NCBI RefSeq assembly: GCF_027744825.2
Contig: NC_071334.1
Location: 30,691,937-30,755,936, forward strand
Length of the DNA stretch: 64,000 nucleotides
From: Synchiropus splendidus
Taxonomy: Eukaryota > Chordata > Actinopteri > Syngnathiformes > Callionymidae
Direction of reading: 5' to 3'
Positions 49,500 through 59,960 of this stretch are shown here, piece after piece. Each line of letters opens with the position of its first letter. The stretch's first letter is position 1. A model generated the notes under the pieces. That model was not told where the DNA came from, did not search any database, and saw only the letters and a list, made by a program, of their open reading frames with translations. The position numbers and the translations under genes were made by a program.

Positions 49500-49942
49500 G
49501 TAAACTCCGGACTATAGAGGGCACTGGAATATTAGCTGCACCCACTAAATTCAAGAAGGAAAACAGATATTGTTCGTACATAAGTCGCAGCAGCCTACAA
49601 GCCGCCGGTGCAGTGGTGCTATCTGCGCCATTGAAAGGTCAGTGATGCTCAAAAAATGCATGAGGATCAATTCTAAACTAGTTATGAAGACGGGGTCCAG
49701 AATGAATACTGACTCATGAAAAAAACTCGGCAATGTTCTGAACTTGAATCATGAACTCCTCTCATCTTTTATTTACATTAAAGCACTCAAAATGTGCTGT
49801 TTTTTGTGTCCAAAGTTCAGACACCACAGGCAGTATTTTGAGCGCTTTAAGATGAGCGGTAAAAATCCATACATTAGCCACACTGTGACACAAGCTGCAG
49901 GGTTCAGGCCATGATGAAAAAGGAGCGGCTAATAGTATAGAG
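49500..49942 (+). mobile_element. MITE family M1, copy 3 (internally deleted)
   Basis: This is the third copy, same orientation, in the snx29 PX intron. It starts CTCCGGACTATAGAGGGCAC and keeps TGGAATATTAGCTGCACCC, TATTGTTCGTACATAAG, GACTCATGAAAA, CATGAACTCCTC, GTAAAAATCCATACATTAGC and TGCAGGGTTCAG. It ends AGCGGCTAATAGTATAG. About 100-150 bp between 49820 and 49860 (the CAATAAAACxCCTGTGATTTC block) are missing relative to the other two. Confidence 0.78.
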
Positions 49943-50650
49943 CTGAACACTGAAGTGCGCGTACACTACCAGCTAAGTCAGCGGCACCTGTGAACAGGCC
50001 GCTGTTCAACACTGGAACAATCTTGTCTATGAATAAAACATCCCCGAATGTTCCTGCAAGACCTCCACAATGTCTACATGTCATAATTAAAAGTGGGAAA
50101 CATGTACATTACATAATGTGTGAACACAACATACTAAAAACACTGAATTATTCACTTTGTAGTTTGTGATTAATTAATCAGGGCAGCCTTGGCACTCCTT
50201 GCTGGAACCAGAACGCGGAGACGCTTCTTGTGTAAGGACTGTTTTAAGAGAGAACTTCATTCTAATCTTCAGTTCACTACCATTAAAATACCTGTGAACT
50301 TTCGCACATCGCGGGAAAACATCCACTTGAGACAGTTAACTAACTGCGTGAGCTTTCTGGAAAACCAGATAGATACTTTTTCCCATTGGGTGTGTGACTT
50401 AAATTATTCAATATTCCAGTATCATACTAGTACTATGTGATGGTTAGGTGACATGGCAGACTATTGTTATTTGAACCTAGAAACTTAAAGACAGATCTAC
50501 TGCATGGTCTGATCTCAGCTGTCGCTTTCACATCGATATTAATGAATTAGTATGAATAATTAATAAATCATATTAAGTTACATTATAATCCACATGCTTT
50601 GCAACACAATTTTGTTGTCTATCTACCTGCTGAACCAGGTCTACACTCAC

Positions 50651-50686
50651 CTGGACCAGCTTGTTGAGAATCACGTTCTTTGATTT
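50651..50686 (-). other. 36-nt exon-like segment inside the snx29 PX intron
   Basis: On the minus strand this segment ends at a perfect donor (CAG|GTGAGT) and can start after GGAG|, with pyrimidine-rich sequence (CTCTGTCTGTTTC) a short way upstream. It would encode KSKNVILNKLVQ: exactly twelve codons, phase 0 at both ends, so inclusion between the two PX exons would keep the frame. The preceding codons (ATG GCG CTG GAG, from 50698) are also open. The acceptor is non-ideal because the last bases before the AG are purine-rich. A degenerate LINE starts immediately on the high-coordinate side, so a real upstream part may have been replaced. It could equally be chance or a pseudo-exon. Confidence 0.25.
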
Positions 50687-50703
50687 CTCCAGCGCCATTG
50701 AAT

Positions 50704-51738
50704 TGAATGAAACAGACAGAGATGCTGGTCGATGCTCCCCTTGTGCCCTGGATTATGGACTACCTGACGGGTAGACCACAGTACGTGCGCCTGCAGGGCT
50801 GTGTGTCGGACACAGTAGTTAGTAATACCGGGGCACCACAGGGAACTGTTCTCTCTCCATTCCTCTTCACTATGTACACTACAGAGTTCAGTTATCGGTC
50901 GGAGACTTGCCACCTTCAGAAGTTCTCTGACGACTCTGCCATAGTCGGACGTATCAGCATGGTTGAGGAGACTGAGTACGGGGCTGTGGTGGAGGACTTT
51001 GTTTCTTGGTGTGAGCTGAACCATCTGCAGCTCAATGTGGCAAAGTCCAAGGAACTGATGGTGGACCTAAGGAGGACCAAGTCTCCTGTGACCCCCGTTT
51101 CCAATGTGGATATGGTCGAGGACTATGAGTATCTTGGGGTCCTCACAGGAACATTAATGCACTTTACAAAAAAGGACAGAGTCGTCTCTACTCAGGTCCT
51201 TCAACGTCTGCAGAACAATGCTGAGGATGTTTTATGAGTCGGTGGTGTCCAGTGCAATTCTGTTGGCTGTGGTTTGCTGGGGCAGCAGATTAACGGTGCC
51301 GTAACAGACTCGACATACGCATCAGCAAAGCTGGTGATGTGGTGTGGGTGAAACTGGACTCCTTGTAGATGGTTATGGAGAGGAGGATGCTCCTGAAACT
51401 AAGGAGCATCCTGGACAACATCACCCACCCCCTCCATGAGCTCCTGGTCCAATACAGTAGCACACGTACCAACAGACTGAGACTACCCAACTCAAAGACT
51501 GAGCGCCACAGGAGGTCCTTTCTTCCTGTGGCAATAAAACTACAATTCATCCCTGAAAAATTACAATGAAGGATTCTTTGGCACGTTTTTTCTTAAACTG
51601 TTTCTAAGCTCTTTTGTATTGCTTTTTGCACTTTATAATATTATTTCCTATTCATTTTATTGTGATATGTTGTATACAGAGCATGTTACGAACACTATTT
51701 CCCTTGGGATTAATAAAGTTTTTCTGATACTGATTCTT
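50704..51738 (+). mobile_element. Rex1-like (CR1 group) LINE, 5'-truncated and decayed
   Basis: The first frame (50707-51237) carries reverse-transcriptase motifs in order: DYLTGRPQYVRL, the GAPQGTVLSPFLF block, the catalytic FSDDSAIVG box (FSDD where most elements have FADD), then LNHLQLN..KSKELMVD and DYEYLGV. The next part continues in a second frame from about 51227 (FYESVVSSAILLAVVCWGS). A third frame at 51369-51569 (LRSILDNITHPLHELL, TERHRRSFLPVAIKL) is the usual C-terminal region of this family. At least two frameshifts and a deletion after DYEYLGV therefore inactivate it. The 3' end is ATTAATAAAGTTTTTCTGAT followed by the ACTGATTC tail. It has no endonuclease domain, so it is 5'-truncated. 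It sits antisense in the snx29 PX intron. Clade naming is from memory. Confidence 0.85.
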
Positions 51739-51934
51739 CATTTATGCGTTAATAAATAAATGTGATCTTACTCATGTTTGGGTTTCTATTCATTTGAAGA
51801 TATAGTCAGTTTTGTTTGTGTCACAGCAAGGTGTCAGTATGGTGTCACCACTGAAGTGTCAGGTTTAAATATGTATATTGATTTAATATGGATATTGATA
51901 TTTTATATTGATTCAAAAAATGTCTATGTAAATA

Positions 51935-51977
51935 CATCAGGAAGGTTTTAATGTAATACATTAAAACCTTCCTGATG
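51935..51977. repeat. perfect 43-bp palindrome
   Basis: The left arm CATCAGGAAGGTTTTAATGT then A (51935-51955) and its exact reverse complement (51957-51977) are separated by a single A at 51956. No gene overlaps it. It lies 200 bp past the Rex1-like LINE. Confidence 0.95.
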
Positions 51978-54482
51978 CGGTAAATGTGTCCTCCCTGAAA
52001 CTCTGCAGGACGTGGGCCTGAAACAGGAAAGTAACAATAGGAAGGAGATCTGTCAGAGTGATCCCCCTTTTCTCTAGAAACTACTGGTCAGGTCAGGAAA
52101 CAAGAAGACACGGTGGAGGCCATCACTACGTGACTCATAAGCAGCTCCCACCAGAAATGAAGGCCAAAGAATTGACTATTGAAATGTTGTTGGGACCCAC
52201 AGCAACACGTTCAGGTACATGGTCACAAAGTTGTTGCTCAACTTTGTAAAAACAACGTTGTGCGCCTTTAAATGGTGTTTCGGATGATGTTTCAAGATTT
52301 TTTCTTCATGGCCAAGACAGATAAATAAAAGTGGATTCGGCATTAATGGAACCATTTTATGAGGATATTTGCATGATGTGATTGCTTTGATCATCATAAT
52401 TAATGTGCACTCCCAAAAACATAATTATTATCTCGCAAAAAAAAATCACGTTTGGCAGACATCTGTAATCATATTTCAAAATATAGGTTGTTGGCATCCC
52501 AGATTATTGAGGGTTTAATAACCCCCTCACCACCTAAACAGCATTTGCTTCATTAGCGAATCATGTTCACAACAAACCAAGCAGATGTAACAAGTCAGAA
52601 AGCTTCTGGAGATTGCCGTACACCAGGACAAAGTCTGAGGCGCCGCTACCGTTCAGGCACTTGCTCGACAAGGCCGCACAGTTAAGGTGATCATTACGAG
52701 CGGTGAACAACAAGCCCTACAATATTCATGAAGGGATTACTCTGGCGCCGATGAGCAGCTGATGAGAATCCCAATATCTGAACTTGTAGCCCAGAAGGGG
52801 GAAAAGGAGAGGAAGATAAAAGGCGCATCAAAAATGAAGCAGCCTGAAGGCCAAGGTGAGGTGACAGGAGCCAGCTGGGGAGGGGTGCTGATCCAGTTGG
52901 AGCCGGAAGGGGAAGACAGACAAGTGCAACAAGTCTGAGGGCGAAAATGATTCAATTATAAAATCTGAGGTTTCGATGTGGCTTTGATGTCGTCATCCTG
53001 CCTTTTTCTCTCAGTGTTGGCCACGAAAAAAAGAGACTTGTCGGGCCCGACTGGGGAGCCTTTAGCTTGTATGCATGGGCAGACCCCTGACAAATCCGCG
53101 GGTTTTAGCGCTGCCGTCACAGGGGGAGGATGAGCTGCGCCGTCTTTGCTAGTTTACACAGCTGGACGATCCCAGAGCTCGAAGAGTCGCCCGGAGAGAA
53201 AGAATCATTGTCTCATTAATGAAATACACACAGTGAAGCTGAAAGCAAAGCTGATATTTGAGAGCAGAACTGGCCACAGGGATTAGCTCCACCACTGTCG
53301 GATCCATTTACTCGTGATGAAGTTGGTTTGAAGCGTACAGCTTCATTTGTCATGTTACCTGCTCCATACTTGCAGGCTTAACAGTTTCTTGTCATGCAGT
53401 CATGTGGCATCTATGGAGGCCGCACCAGCATGCAGGTCACACATTCGGTGAAAAGAAACTAACCTCAGCGCTCCAACGGGCTCTGAAATTATTTTAGTGT
53501 TTTGTAGAGATGACATCCGGAATTTTTTAGAACAATTTTGATGATTTATTATTATTTATCTGTCGGTAGTGTACGTAACAGACAACAGGATCAGATTGTA
53601 TTTCACACTTCAAGATTGTAAAAGTGAGTGCACGTTGCAAAGTGGGCACAGAAATAGTGGCTGACACCTAACTGATGTCATGCTCGACTTTAAGTGGGGT
53701 GGCCTGTTCAGAGCAGCATTCCTTGTGACCTCATGTGAGCAGAGGTCACCCTCTGATCTGTGCTGTTGGAACCTATTACTGTTCATAACGCTGTGATCTA
53801 CTCTTCAAAGCTCCCACAGCTCTAACTCAGCAATCAGTGCCAGACATTACCACCTTGTCAGACGATAAACAGCAACTGCTCCACTAAGTGCAACAAATCA
53901 TCCCCTACAGCAGCAGCCAAAACTTCACTTCTACTTTATCCAACAGTAACTTTTCACTCAGGCTTGGTACTTGAAATAAACAGGAAGTTATAATATAGAT
54001 GATTGAAGCATACGTAAGAATGAAAATGTTATTCAGCTTGAAGCTGGAATGGGTCCCACTTAAAATGGTATTAGGGATGGAGAGACAGCGCAAAGCAGAG
54101 AAGCGATTTCGGGTTCCTAAAAACCTAAAAGGGATCTGTATTTTGAAGATGTGTGCTTCACTTTAAAAAGAGGATCGTTTTCATGTTTTTAATGGAATCT
54201 TATGTAGCAGTTTACTTTGACAGGTACAGTTGGAATCAGGTGGGTAGGGAAACCACTGCTCCTGGTGTTGTAGTTGAGACCACTGAACCAGTAACTTGGT
54301 GCCTGTTTGAAAAATTCAAACATGTTTTTATCCTTTACACATTTTCATCTTTTTATTCCAGTATATTACCCAAAACTTAAGGGGACTCTCCTCCTACTGT
54401 CTGACTCATTATGTTTAAAATGTAGAACTCCTGATCTAGTGGTGACTCCTTTATTCCTGTTCATCCCAAAACCATGCCAAAA

Positions 54483-54510
54483 GATTTCTGATTCTATAGT
54501 ATCAGAAATC
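54483..54510. repeat. 28-bp imperfect palindrome
   Basis: GATTTCTGATTCTA is followed directly by TAGTATCAGAAATC. The two 14-nt arms pair with one T-T mismatch. Confidence 0.9.
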
Positions 54511-56002
54511 CAGTCTCCAACATGGAGCTGCGAGTGTTGAGTGTTGTACTAATAGTTTATTGTAATGGAAGCACCACAGTTTCTTTTGCAGTCAGAAATA
54601 AAAGTGTGCATCTGATATGCAGCAGATTCTTATTTTTACATTTATTCATTTTATTGTGTCGTACGTATTTGTTCAAAAACCCCATGCAGATGCAAGTTTG
54701 CTCATTTTCCTTTCCTTGGGAGCTTGAATTTTGTGAAGTTTGTGGAGCGCTTCACTGTTACTGCAGCTTCCGGTGGGAGGGGGTCAGTAACCTCTGGATA
54801 GTTTGAATGTGCTCCACAAAGCAGCTATCTGAACATCGTCCTCATTTCAATCGATGGTGGTAGGAGGGCGGAGGCATGACGGACTCTGCCTCAGTGCAGA
54901 GATAGTGGCTTCATCCACTGCTAATCACGTTACGCTCTGGTTTATCAAACAGAGTACGTTTCATTCCAGATGAGAGTCAGACCTGCCAGTGATTTCATGG
55001 CGTGGTTGGGGTTTTCTAGCCGCTACTCTGCAGTGTTCTTTTGAAGGTCAAATTTTGCAGCAAAATCAACCATGTTTGACGTATAACGCTACAACTTTAA
55101 TCATATTGAATTATTACACTGCAAAATAATTCAAAAACATGTCAGCAGCACTTTAAAGGTTTGGTTCGGTGTTGGATCAAGTAGATGAAAATGTGAATGA
55201 AACGGAAAAGAAACCTAAAGAATTATGCAATAGGCACCAAATACGACATAACACATGAATCGACAGCATGAATCCTCTTTCTGAAGCAAAAAACAAACTA
55301 AACCCAAAACAGACTTCACAACGTGACGTGTCTCAGGCGTGATGGAACATGTGATTCATGGTAACAGACATCAATCGCCTGAGCCGATGCTCGACTTCCT
55401 GTGTCATGCTATGAAGACAGAAGATGAACTTGAACAGACAGCTTGGCAATCTGCTTATGAAGTTATTTTGGGATGATGGTAATGCACGCATGTGCTCGAG
55501 TAGGTTTAGCAGGTGTCATACATGCATCGTGTCTTAAAGCCAGAGCATGACGAACATCCTCCGACGTCTCTCTTTCGACAGTGTCTCTCTCTCTACTTTG
55601 GTAGCTCGTGTGTGTTTGCTTCTACCTGATCTTAGTTGCATGATTGACAAGGGTAAAAAAAAAAAAAGTAAACGCTATTTAAAACTCAAATGAAGACCAT
55701 GGAATTAATCATGACAACAAACATAACACAAATGCAACCCCCTGTTGATTAAACGTGATTCATTTTCCGAGCTGCATGACTTCCATAAGGAGAATGTTGC
55801 TCCTGCTGTAAAAGAAGTTTGGTTTGGTTTGATTTGGTATATTACTGAGTCAAATGATGGACCACGATGGTGGCTATATTCAAGTTTTTACATCACCTTA
55901 TTTAAACTAAAGCTCTTTTATTGTATTGAACAATTTCAATTTTATAAGAATTTCAAATACATTCCGAGTAGAGGAAACCCTGGCCATTGTGTAGTGAAAA
56001 AC

Positions 56003-56052
56003 ATCCCTGAACAAAAGCAAACAGATGCTTTTGTTTGCTTTTGTTCAGGGAT
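56003..56052. repeat. perfect 20-bp-stem hairpin
   Basis: The left arm ATCCCTGAACAAAAGCAAAC (56003-56022) and its exact reverse complement (56033-56052) enclose the 10-nt loop AGATGCTTTT. The structure could form on either strand. Confidence 0.95.
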
Positions 56053-56945
56053 TCCTCCATGTTTGTTGTTGTTGTTATCATCCTAGCTGCCACGTGTCTT
56101 GTGCAGCAGTGGGATCAGTGGAGCAGGAACTCCTGCACTTACAAAGGTTTTGTGTTGTCAGGAGGGAAAACCGTTAAAATAAATGAACATCAATAAATAT
56201 TTATTGGACATCTCTGCCATGTCTTTTGCTAGCCACCATGAAGACATAACGTCAATATAAAAGAGCACTCAATGCACCACATATAATCACAATTTAACTC
56301 CAAAATAAAACTGGCAGAAAACAGTCTGTGATGTTGGGAACAGAAGAGGGTTCTATGAGAGACATGGAACATTGATGAGCGATGTTCAAGCACATTCTTA
56401 GTTAATGTTAATAGTCACTATCACCATGAAACAGAAGGGCTTTCCAGACAAAATGTAGGAACCGAAACACATCTAGTAGAAGTATAGTTTATTTGTCATT
56501 ATTTTGAGTGTAAACATTTACCAGCATCGTCACTTTCAGGTTGAAAATAAAAACTGTAAACAGATGCTTCACATTGTAGTAAGCAGGTGAAGAATCAATG
56601 AAAAACAAGCCATGGTGTTTAGTTCTGTGGCCAAATTCCACTTCATAGAAGCTGTACCTGAAGTAATGATGTGAACAGCAACACAATAGAAGAAACTAAA
56701 ACAGCATCTTGCCCAGCATCGGACACCCAACTGACTCATTATTTAGTCCACTTTCCTAAAACTTTAGTCTGAGAGAAAGTGGGGAGCCGGACCACAGCTC
56801 AAGGCCATGACTGTATCTAATTCACCCGGGCTGTGAATCCAGGTCAGAACCAAATTAGCTCAGAAAGGTTGGAAAGAGTCGAGGCGAACAGGATGAAGAA
56901 GCTGGGGAGAGCGGGGGACTAGACAATCGTGGGCACATTAGTGCT

Positions 56946-56946
<1 letters not shown>

Positions 56947-56986
<40 letters not shown>
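56947..56986 (+). repeat. (GT)20 microsatellite
   Basis: Twenty uninterrupted GT units lie about 650 bp downstream of the snx29 PX exon (in the sense of the gene), in intron sequence. Confidence 0.95.
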
Positions 56987-56988
<2 letters not shown>

Positions 56989-57626
56989 AAGACACCATTA
57001 TATTTTGAAATGAGTTGAAGAAAAAAAGGAAACATTCAGGTCACCATTACGTAAAACAGAAGAGGAAGTAGGTGTTGAGTTTGAATCCCAATATGACATC
57101 TGGTGTAGGCAAGCCTTTCACACAAAATTCAATATTCGAATCATTGCTCATACAGAGTGTGATGGTGCTGGAAAAGTCATTCGAAATAAGAAAATAAAGA
57201 AAAGGGTTCATGTCCTTCACATGGCATTAAAAAAAGAGTTAGGACTCAATTTGCTCAGCGAGGCCTGTTCTTGTGGTTCACATGTGGAGAAACTAGGGTC
57301 AATGGCAGCATCGGCTTTTTGATGCAAAGGCCCATTAAAGGACACCCAATACATATCGTGCAAAAAAGTTCAAACTGAATAAAGTTATTTCAAATACTAA
57401 GTAACATTCATTTTGTAATTATTGTAATCATCCAGTTGATGTTGTTGAAAGAATGAAGTACACCAGCCATCTCTGGCGTGGTCTATATTCAAGAGAGAAT
57501 GGACCTAGCCTTGATCCCAGAGGAACTCCACACACATTTGATTTCTCAACTTTAAAACACCCTAAATACAGAGCCTTATACAGTCTCAGTCTCTACAATT
57601 CCCAATCTGATCGACGGTGTGCTCAC

Positions 57627-57767
57627 CTTATTTCCGATGGCTTTCTTTGGCGGGAAGTTGAAGGTGTCCACTTGAGGAAACTGAGATCTGAGATGGTTGT
57701 GGAGTTCTCTGAACTCTGTGTAGCGTCTGTATACATTCCACTCATTGTCCAGGATGCGGATGTAAAC
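57627..57767 (-). CDS. snx29: snx29 exon encoding the first half of the PX domain
   Basis: This 141-nt exon (47 codons, phase 0 at both ends) starts after a pyrimidine-rich acceptor (CTCCCTCTCGTCAG) and ends at the donor AAG|GTGAGC. The translation begins VYIRILDNEWNVYRRYTEF and ends NFPPKKAIGNK. This matches the PX domain of sorting nexin 29 as I know it from other vertebrates. The RRYTEF segment carries the arginine-arginine-tyrosine signature that contacts phosphatidylinositol 3-phosphate in PX domains, and the PPKK stretch forms the proline-rich membrane-binding loop. SNX29 is a RUN and PX protein thought to act on endosomal membranes; its function is poorly characterised. The next coding exon is 13.2 kb away, at 44450. 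Earlier exons (RUN domain, coiled coils) lie outside the window. The codons show no break. The assignment rests on recalled similarity, not a database search. Confidence 0.93.
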
Positions 57768-57783
57768 CTGACGAGAGGGAGAC

Positions 57784-58203
57784 ATGACACTCCGTAAGCG
57801 GTGGAACTACACTTTCTGGTTTGACAATACTGACGGTGATATTAATATTAACAAGCGTGCTTCAGGTGGCTTGTATTGTCAAAGGAGAGGTGAACTTCTG
57901 ATTGTTAAATATATTTGGCAAAATACATCTGCTGGCAACATACAGAAGGAAAAGGTGATATATAGGGAACACAATGACATCAAGACTGGTAGTCCACTCT
58001 TTGTCCTTCATACAGACAACGGGCAAACAATAACATCAAGGACGTATCCTCTTCAGGAGGAGATGTACCTGGACAGAAGCTACCTGTTCACAGCCACAAG
58101 TGAAGTTGCAAACAAACAATTACATTTGCCAATGGAGGGGCAGAGTGAACTTTCTTCACACTCTGAAATGCCCACACAAAAAACAGACAAAAATCTAATC
58201 TAA
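57784..58203 (+). other. unidentified 139-codon open frame, antisense to snx29
   Basis: The frame starts at ATG 57784, 17 bases from the snx29 PX exon, and ends TAA at 58203. It begins MTLRKRWNYTFWFDNTDGDI, and later contains GELLIVKYIWQN, SPLFVLHTDNGQTITSRTYP and EEMYLDRSYLFTATSE. The composition is well mixed and the length is above chance for this A+T content, but I recognise no family and there is no promoter or poly(A) evidence. It could be part of a decayed transposon, a retrocopy or chance. Confidence 0.25.
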
Positions 58204-58899
58204 TCTGCTGCCATGAAAGCAGGTCTAGGGTGAAAAAGGTCAAATGCAATTGCAGACTGACATGTCAGAGAATGGTTTGTTTGGCTCACAGTAGCCCTGT
58301 GTTCTACACTGACGTTTGCACAAGGACATTCAAGCATAGATTTGAATATTTGAGTTTCTACATCATGAAAGGACACCTATAGCCCTTTTACACTCCTGTC
58401 TTATCCATGACCAGTTCCAGTTGAATTTCAAGCCAGCATCCAGGTGTTTAACACGAGTTGTATCCTTCTCCCCCAAAACTCACTCTGCAAAAAAACACTG
58501 TCATATTTGTATTAGTGATAGTATACTACAATATCAACTGCAACCCCCAACTGCACCCCTTCTTAAGCCTTTTGTGACACATAAACACAATGAAATTAAG
58601 TGTTCTGCCACACAGATTGTCCTGCAGGAAGAAATGACGCACTGGATGCCACAGTGTATAAATACTGCGTTCATGTTTTTAATGTTTTGGGAATCTTCAG
58701 GCAACTCACAATGAGATCACGATTAAGGGCGGGTTAGATTCTAAACCATTATTTTCCCCCCGCCATATTAGATGACAGAGAATAAGCATAAATCGAAACA
58801 CTAGAGATTCGTAAAAAAGGCCCAAAATTGGGCAAACTTGAAGGAGGTAGATTGGTCTGCTTATCGATAAAAGGAGATGCTGTTTTTTTGTTTTGCAGA

Positions 58900-58977
58900 T
58901 ACACAATGACTGGACTGGACACCATGTCACACATTGTGATCCAAAAACTGGTGGCGGACAATGAAGTGAGATACTGT
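58900..58977 (+). other. exon-like segment on the plus strand
   Basis: The segment is preceded by an excellent acceptor (TGTTTTTTTGTTTTGCAG|) and followed by a consensus donor (|GTAAGT). Between them one frame is open and reads YTMTGLDTMSHIVIQKLVAD then NEVRY. The frame continues open across both borders. No similar protein comes to mind, so this may be a cryptic exon. Confidence 0.25.
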
Positions 58978-59421
58978 AAGTTTGGGGATGAAAAAAGCAT
59001 TTTTTTTTCTGTAGTTGATCAAAGAAGCAAATATATAGACATACACATATTGTATATACCTGTATATGATATTGTGCTTTCAATCTGTGGATGGTGGGGG
59101 GCAGAGAACAGACTTGATAGAACAAAGCCGAAACAACAGAGCAGCTATTACTGATGATGGTTATATTGCTGGGATGAGGCACATTTGCTGAATTATAAAG
59201 TGAATGAATATTTCAAACAAAGACACTGACGCTGTTGGAGCCTTCGCTCGACTCTAACAGGCTCGTGATCAATTACAAGAAGTGGCTCAATGTTCAATGT
59301 CAGTGCTGTGTGCTGCTCTTTCTCTATCAGATCAGTTTGTCCTCAACACCATTGTCTGCATGAAACCGCTAGAGATATTCATTAAATGTCATGTTTTCTT
59401 TTTTTGATGAACCTGAAACAG

Positions 59422-59458
59422 CCATCCATCCATCCATCCATCAATCAATCAATCAATC
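59422..59458 (+). repeat. (ATCC)n(ATCA)n tail repeat
   Basis: Five ATCC-type units are followed by four ATCA-type units. It is the 3' tail of the adjacent minus-strand LINE fragment and probably a polymorphic microsatellite. Confidence 0.9.
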
Positions 59459-59960
59459 CTCAACCACTTATCCGTTGCCAGGTCGCGGGGGCAGCAGCTT
59501 CAGAGGGTCGCGCCAAATGCCCTTCTCCTGGGCAACATTCACCAGCTCTGACTGGGGGATCCCGAGACGCTCCCAAGGCAGTGAAGTGGTAAAATCCTGG
59601 GTCCTGGGTCGACCCTCTGTCTTCTCCAAGCTGGCCCTGCCTGAAACACCTCCAAAGGGAGGCATCTGGGGAGCACCCTCATGAGACGCCTGAACCACTC
59701 CAACTGGCTCCGTGCAATGCGGAAAGGAGTGGCTCTACTCCAAGTCACCCACAGCTCATGACCATAGGTGAGGGTTGGGATGAAGACTGATGGGTGAACA
59801 GAGAGCTTTGCCTTTTGGCTCAGCTCTCTCTTACACACAACAGTACGGCAGATCGACTCCAGTACATGATGCACCAATTCACCGACCAATCATAACCCCC
59901 TCACTCGAGAACAAGACCCCAAGTTATTTAAACTTCTTTGCTTGAGGCAGGACCTCATTC
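59422..59960 (-). mobile_element. RTE/Rex3-like LINE fragment with tetranucleotide tail
   Basis: Two minus-strand frames show the same polyprotein region as the 34.2-kb copy: VVCKRELSQKAKLSVHPSVF with PTLTYGHELWV, and LPWERLGIPQSELVNVA ending LLPPRPGNG. The frames are out of register and MPP..GR..EVFQAG blocks are disrupted, so the copy is dead. The LINE 3' end (GGATAAGTGGTTGAGG) is followed on the minus strand by a (GATT)n/(GATG)n tail at 59422-59458. Such 4-bp tails are typical of this LINE group. The upstream limit near 59.96 kb is approximate. Confidence 0.82.

Larger units (their letters stand above)
44451..57626 (-). other. snx29: snx29 intron splitting the PX domain (13.2 kb)
   Basis: The borders are GTGAGC at the upstream (high-coordinate) end and CACCAG at the downstream end on the minus strand. 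It carries a foldback repeat (45.7 kb), MITE copy 3 (49.5 kb), the exon-like segment at 50.65 kb, the Rex1-like LINE, several hairpins and a (GT)20 tract. Long stretches such as 46.4-49.4 and 51.98-54.4 kb hold neither recognised genes nor recognised repeats. Confidence 0.8.

Noticed and set aside
57453..57797. 114-codon plus-strand frame overlapping the snx29 PX exon
   Set aside because: It is the antisense shadow of the PX exon plus a piece of dispersed repeat (CTTGATCCCAGAGGAACTCC). The minus strand has the conserved protein and splice sites.
58706..59182. 158-codon minus-strand frame
   Set aside because: It reads through both splice-like borders and a T-rich tract, has Cys/Ile/Leu-rich chance composition and no motif. 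It does not match the expected preceding snx29 exon.
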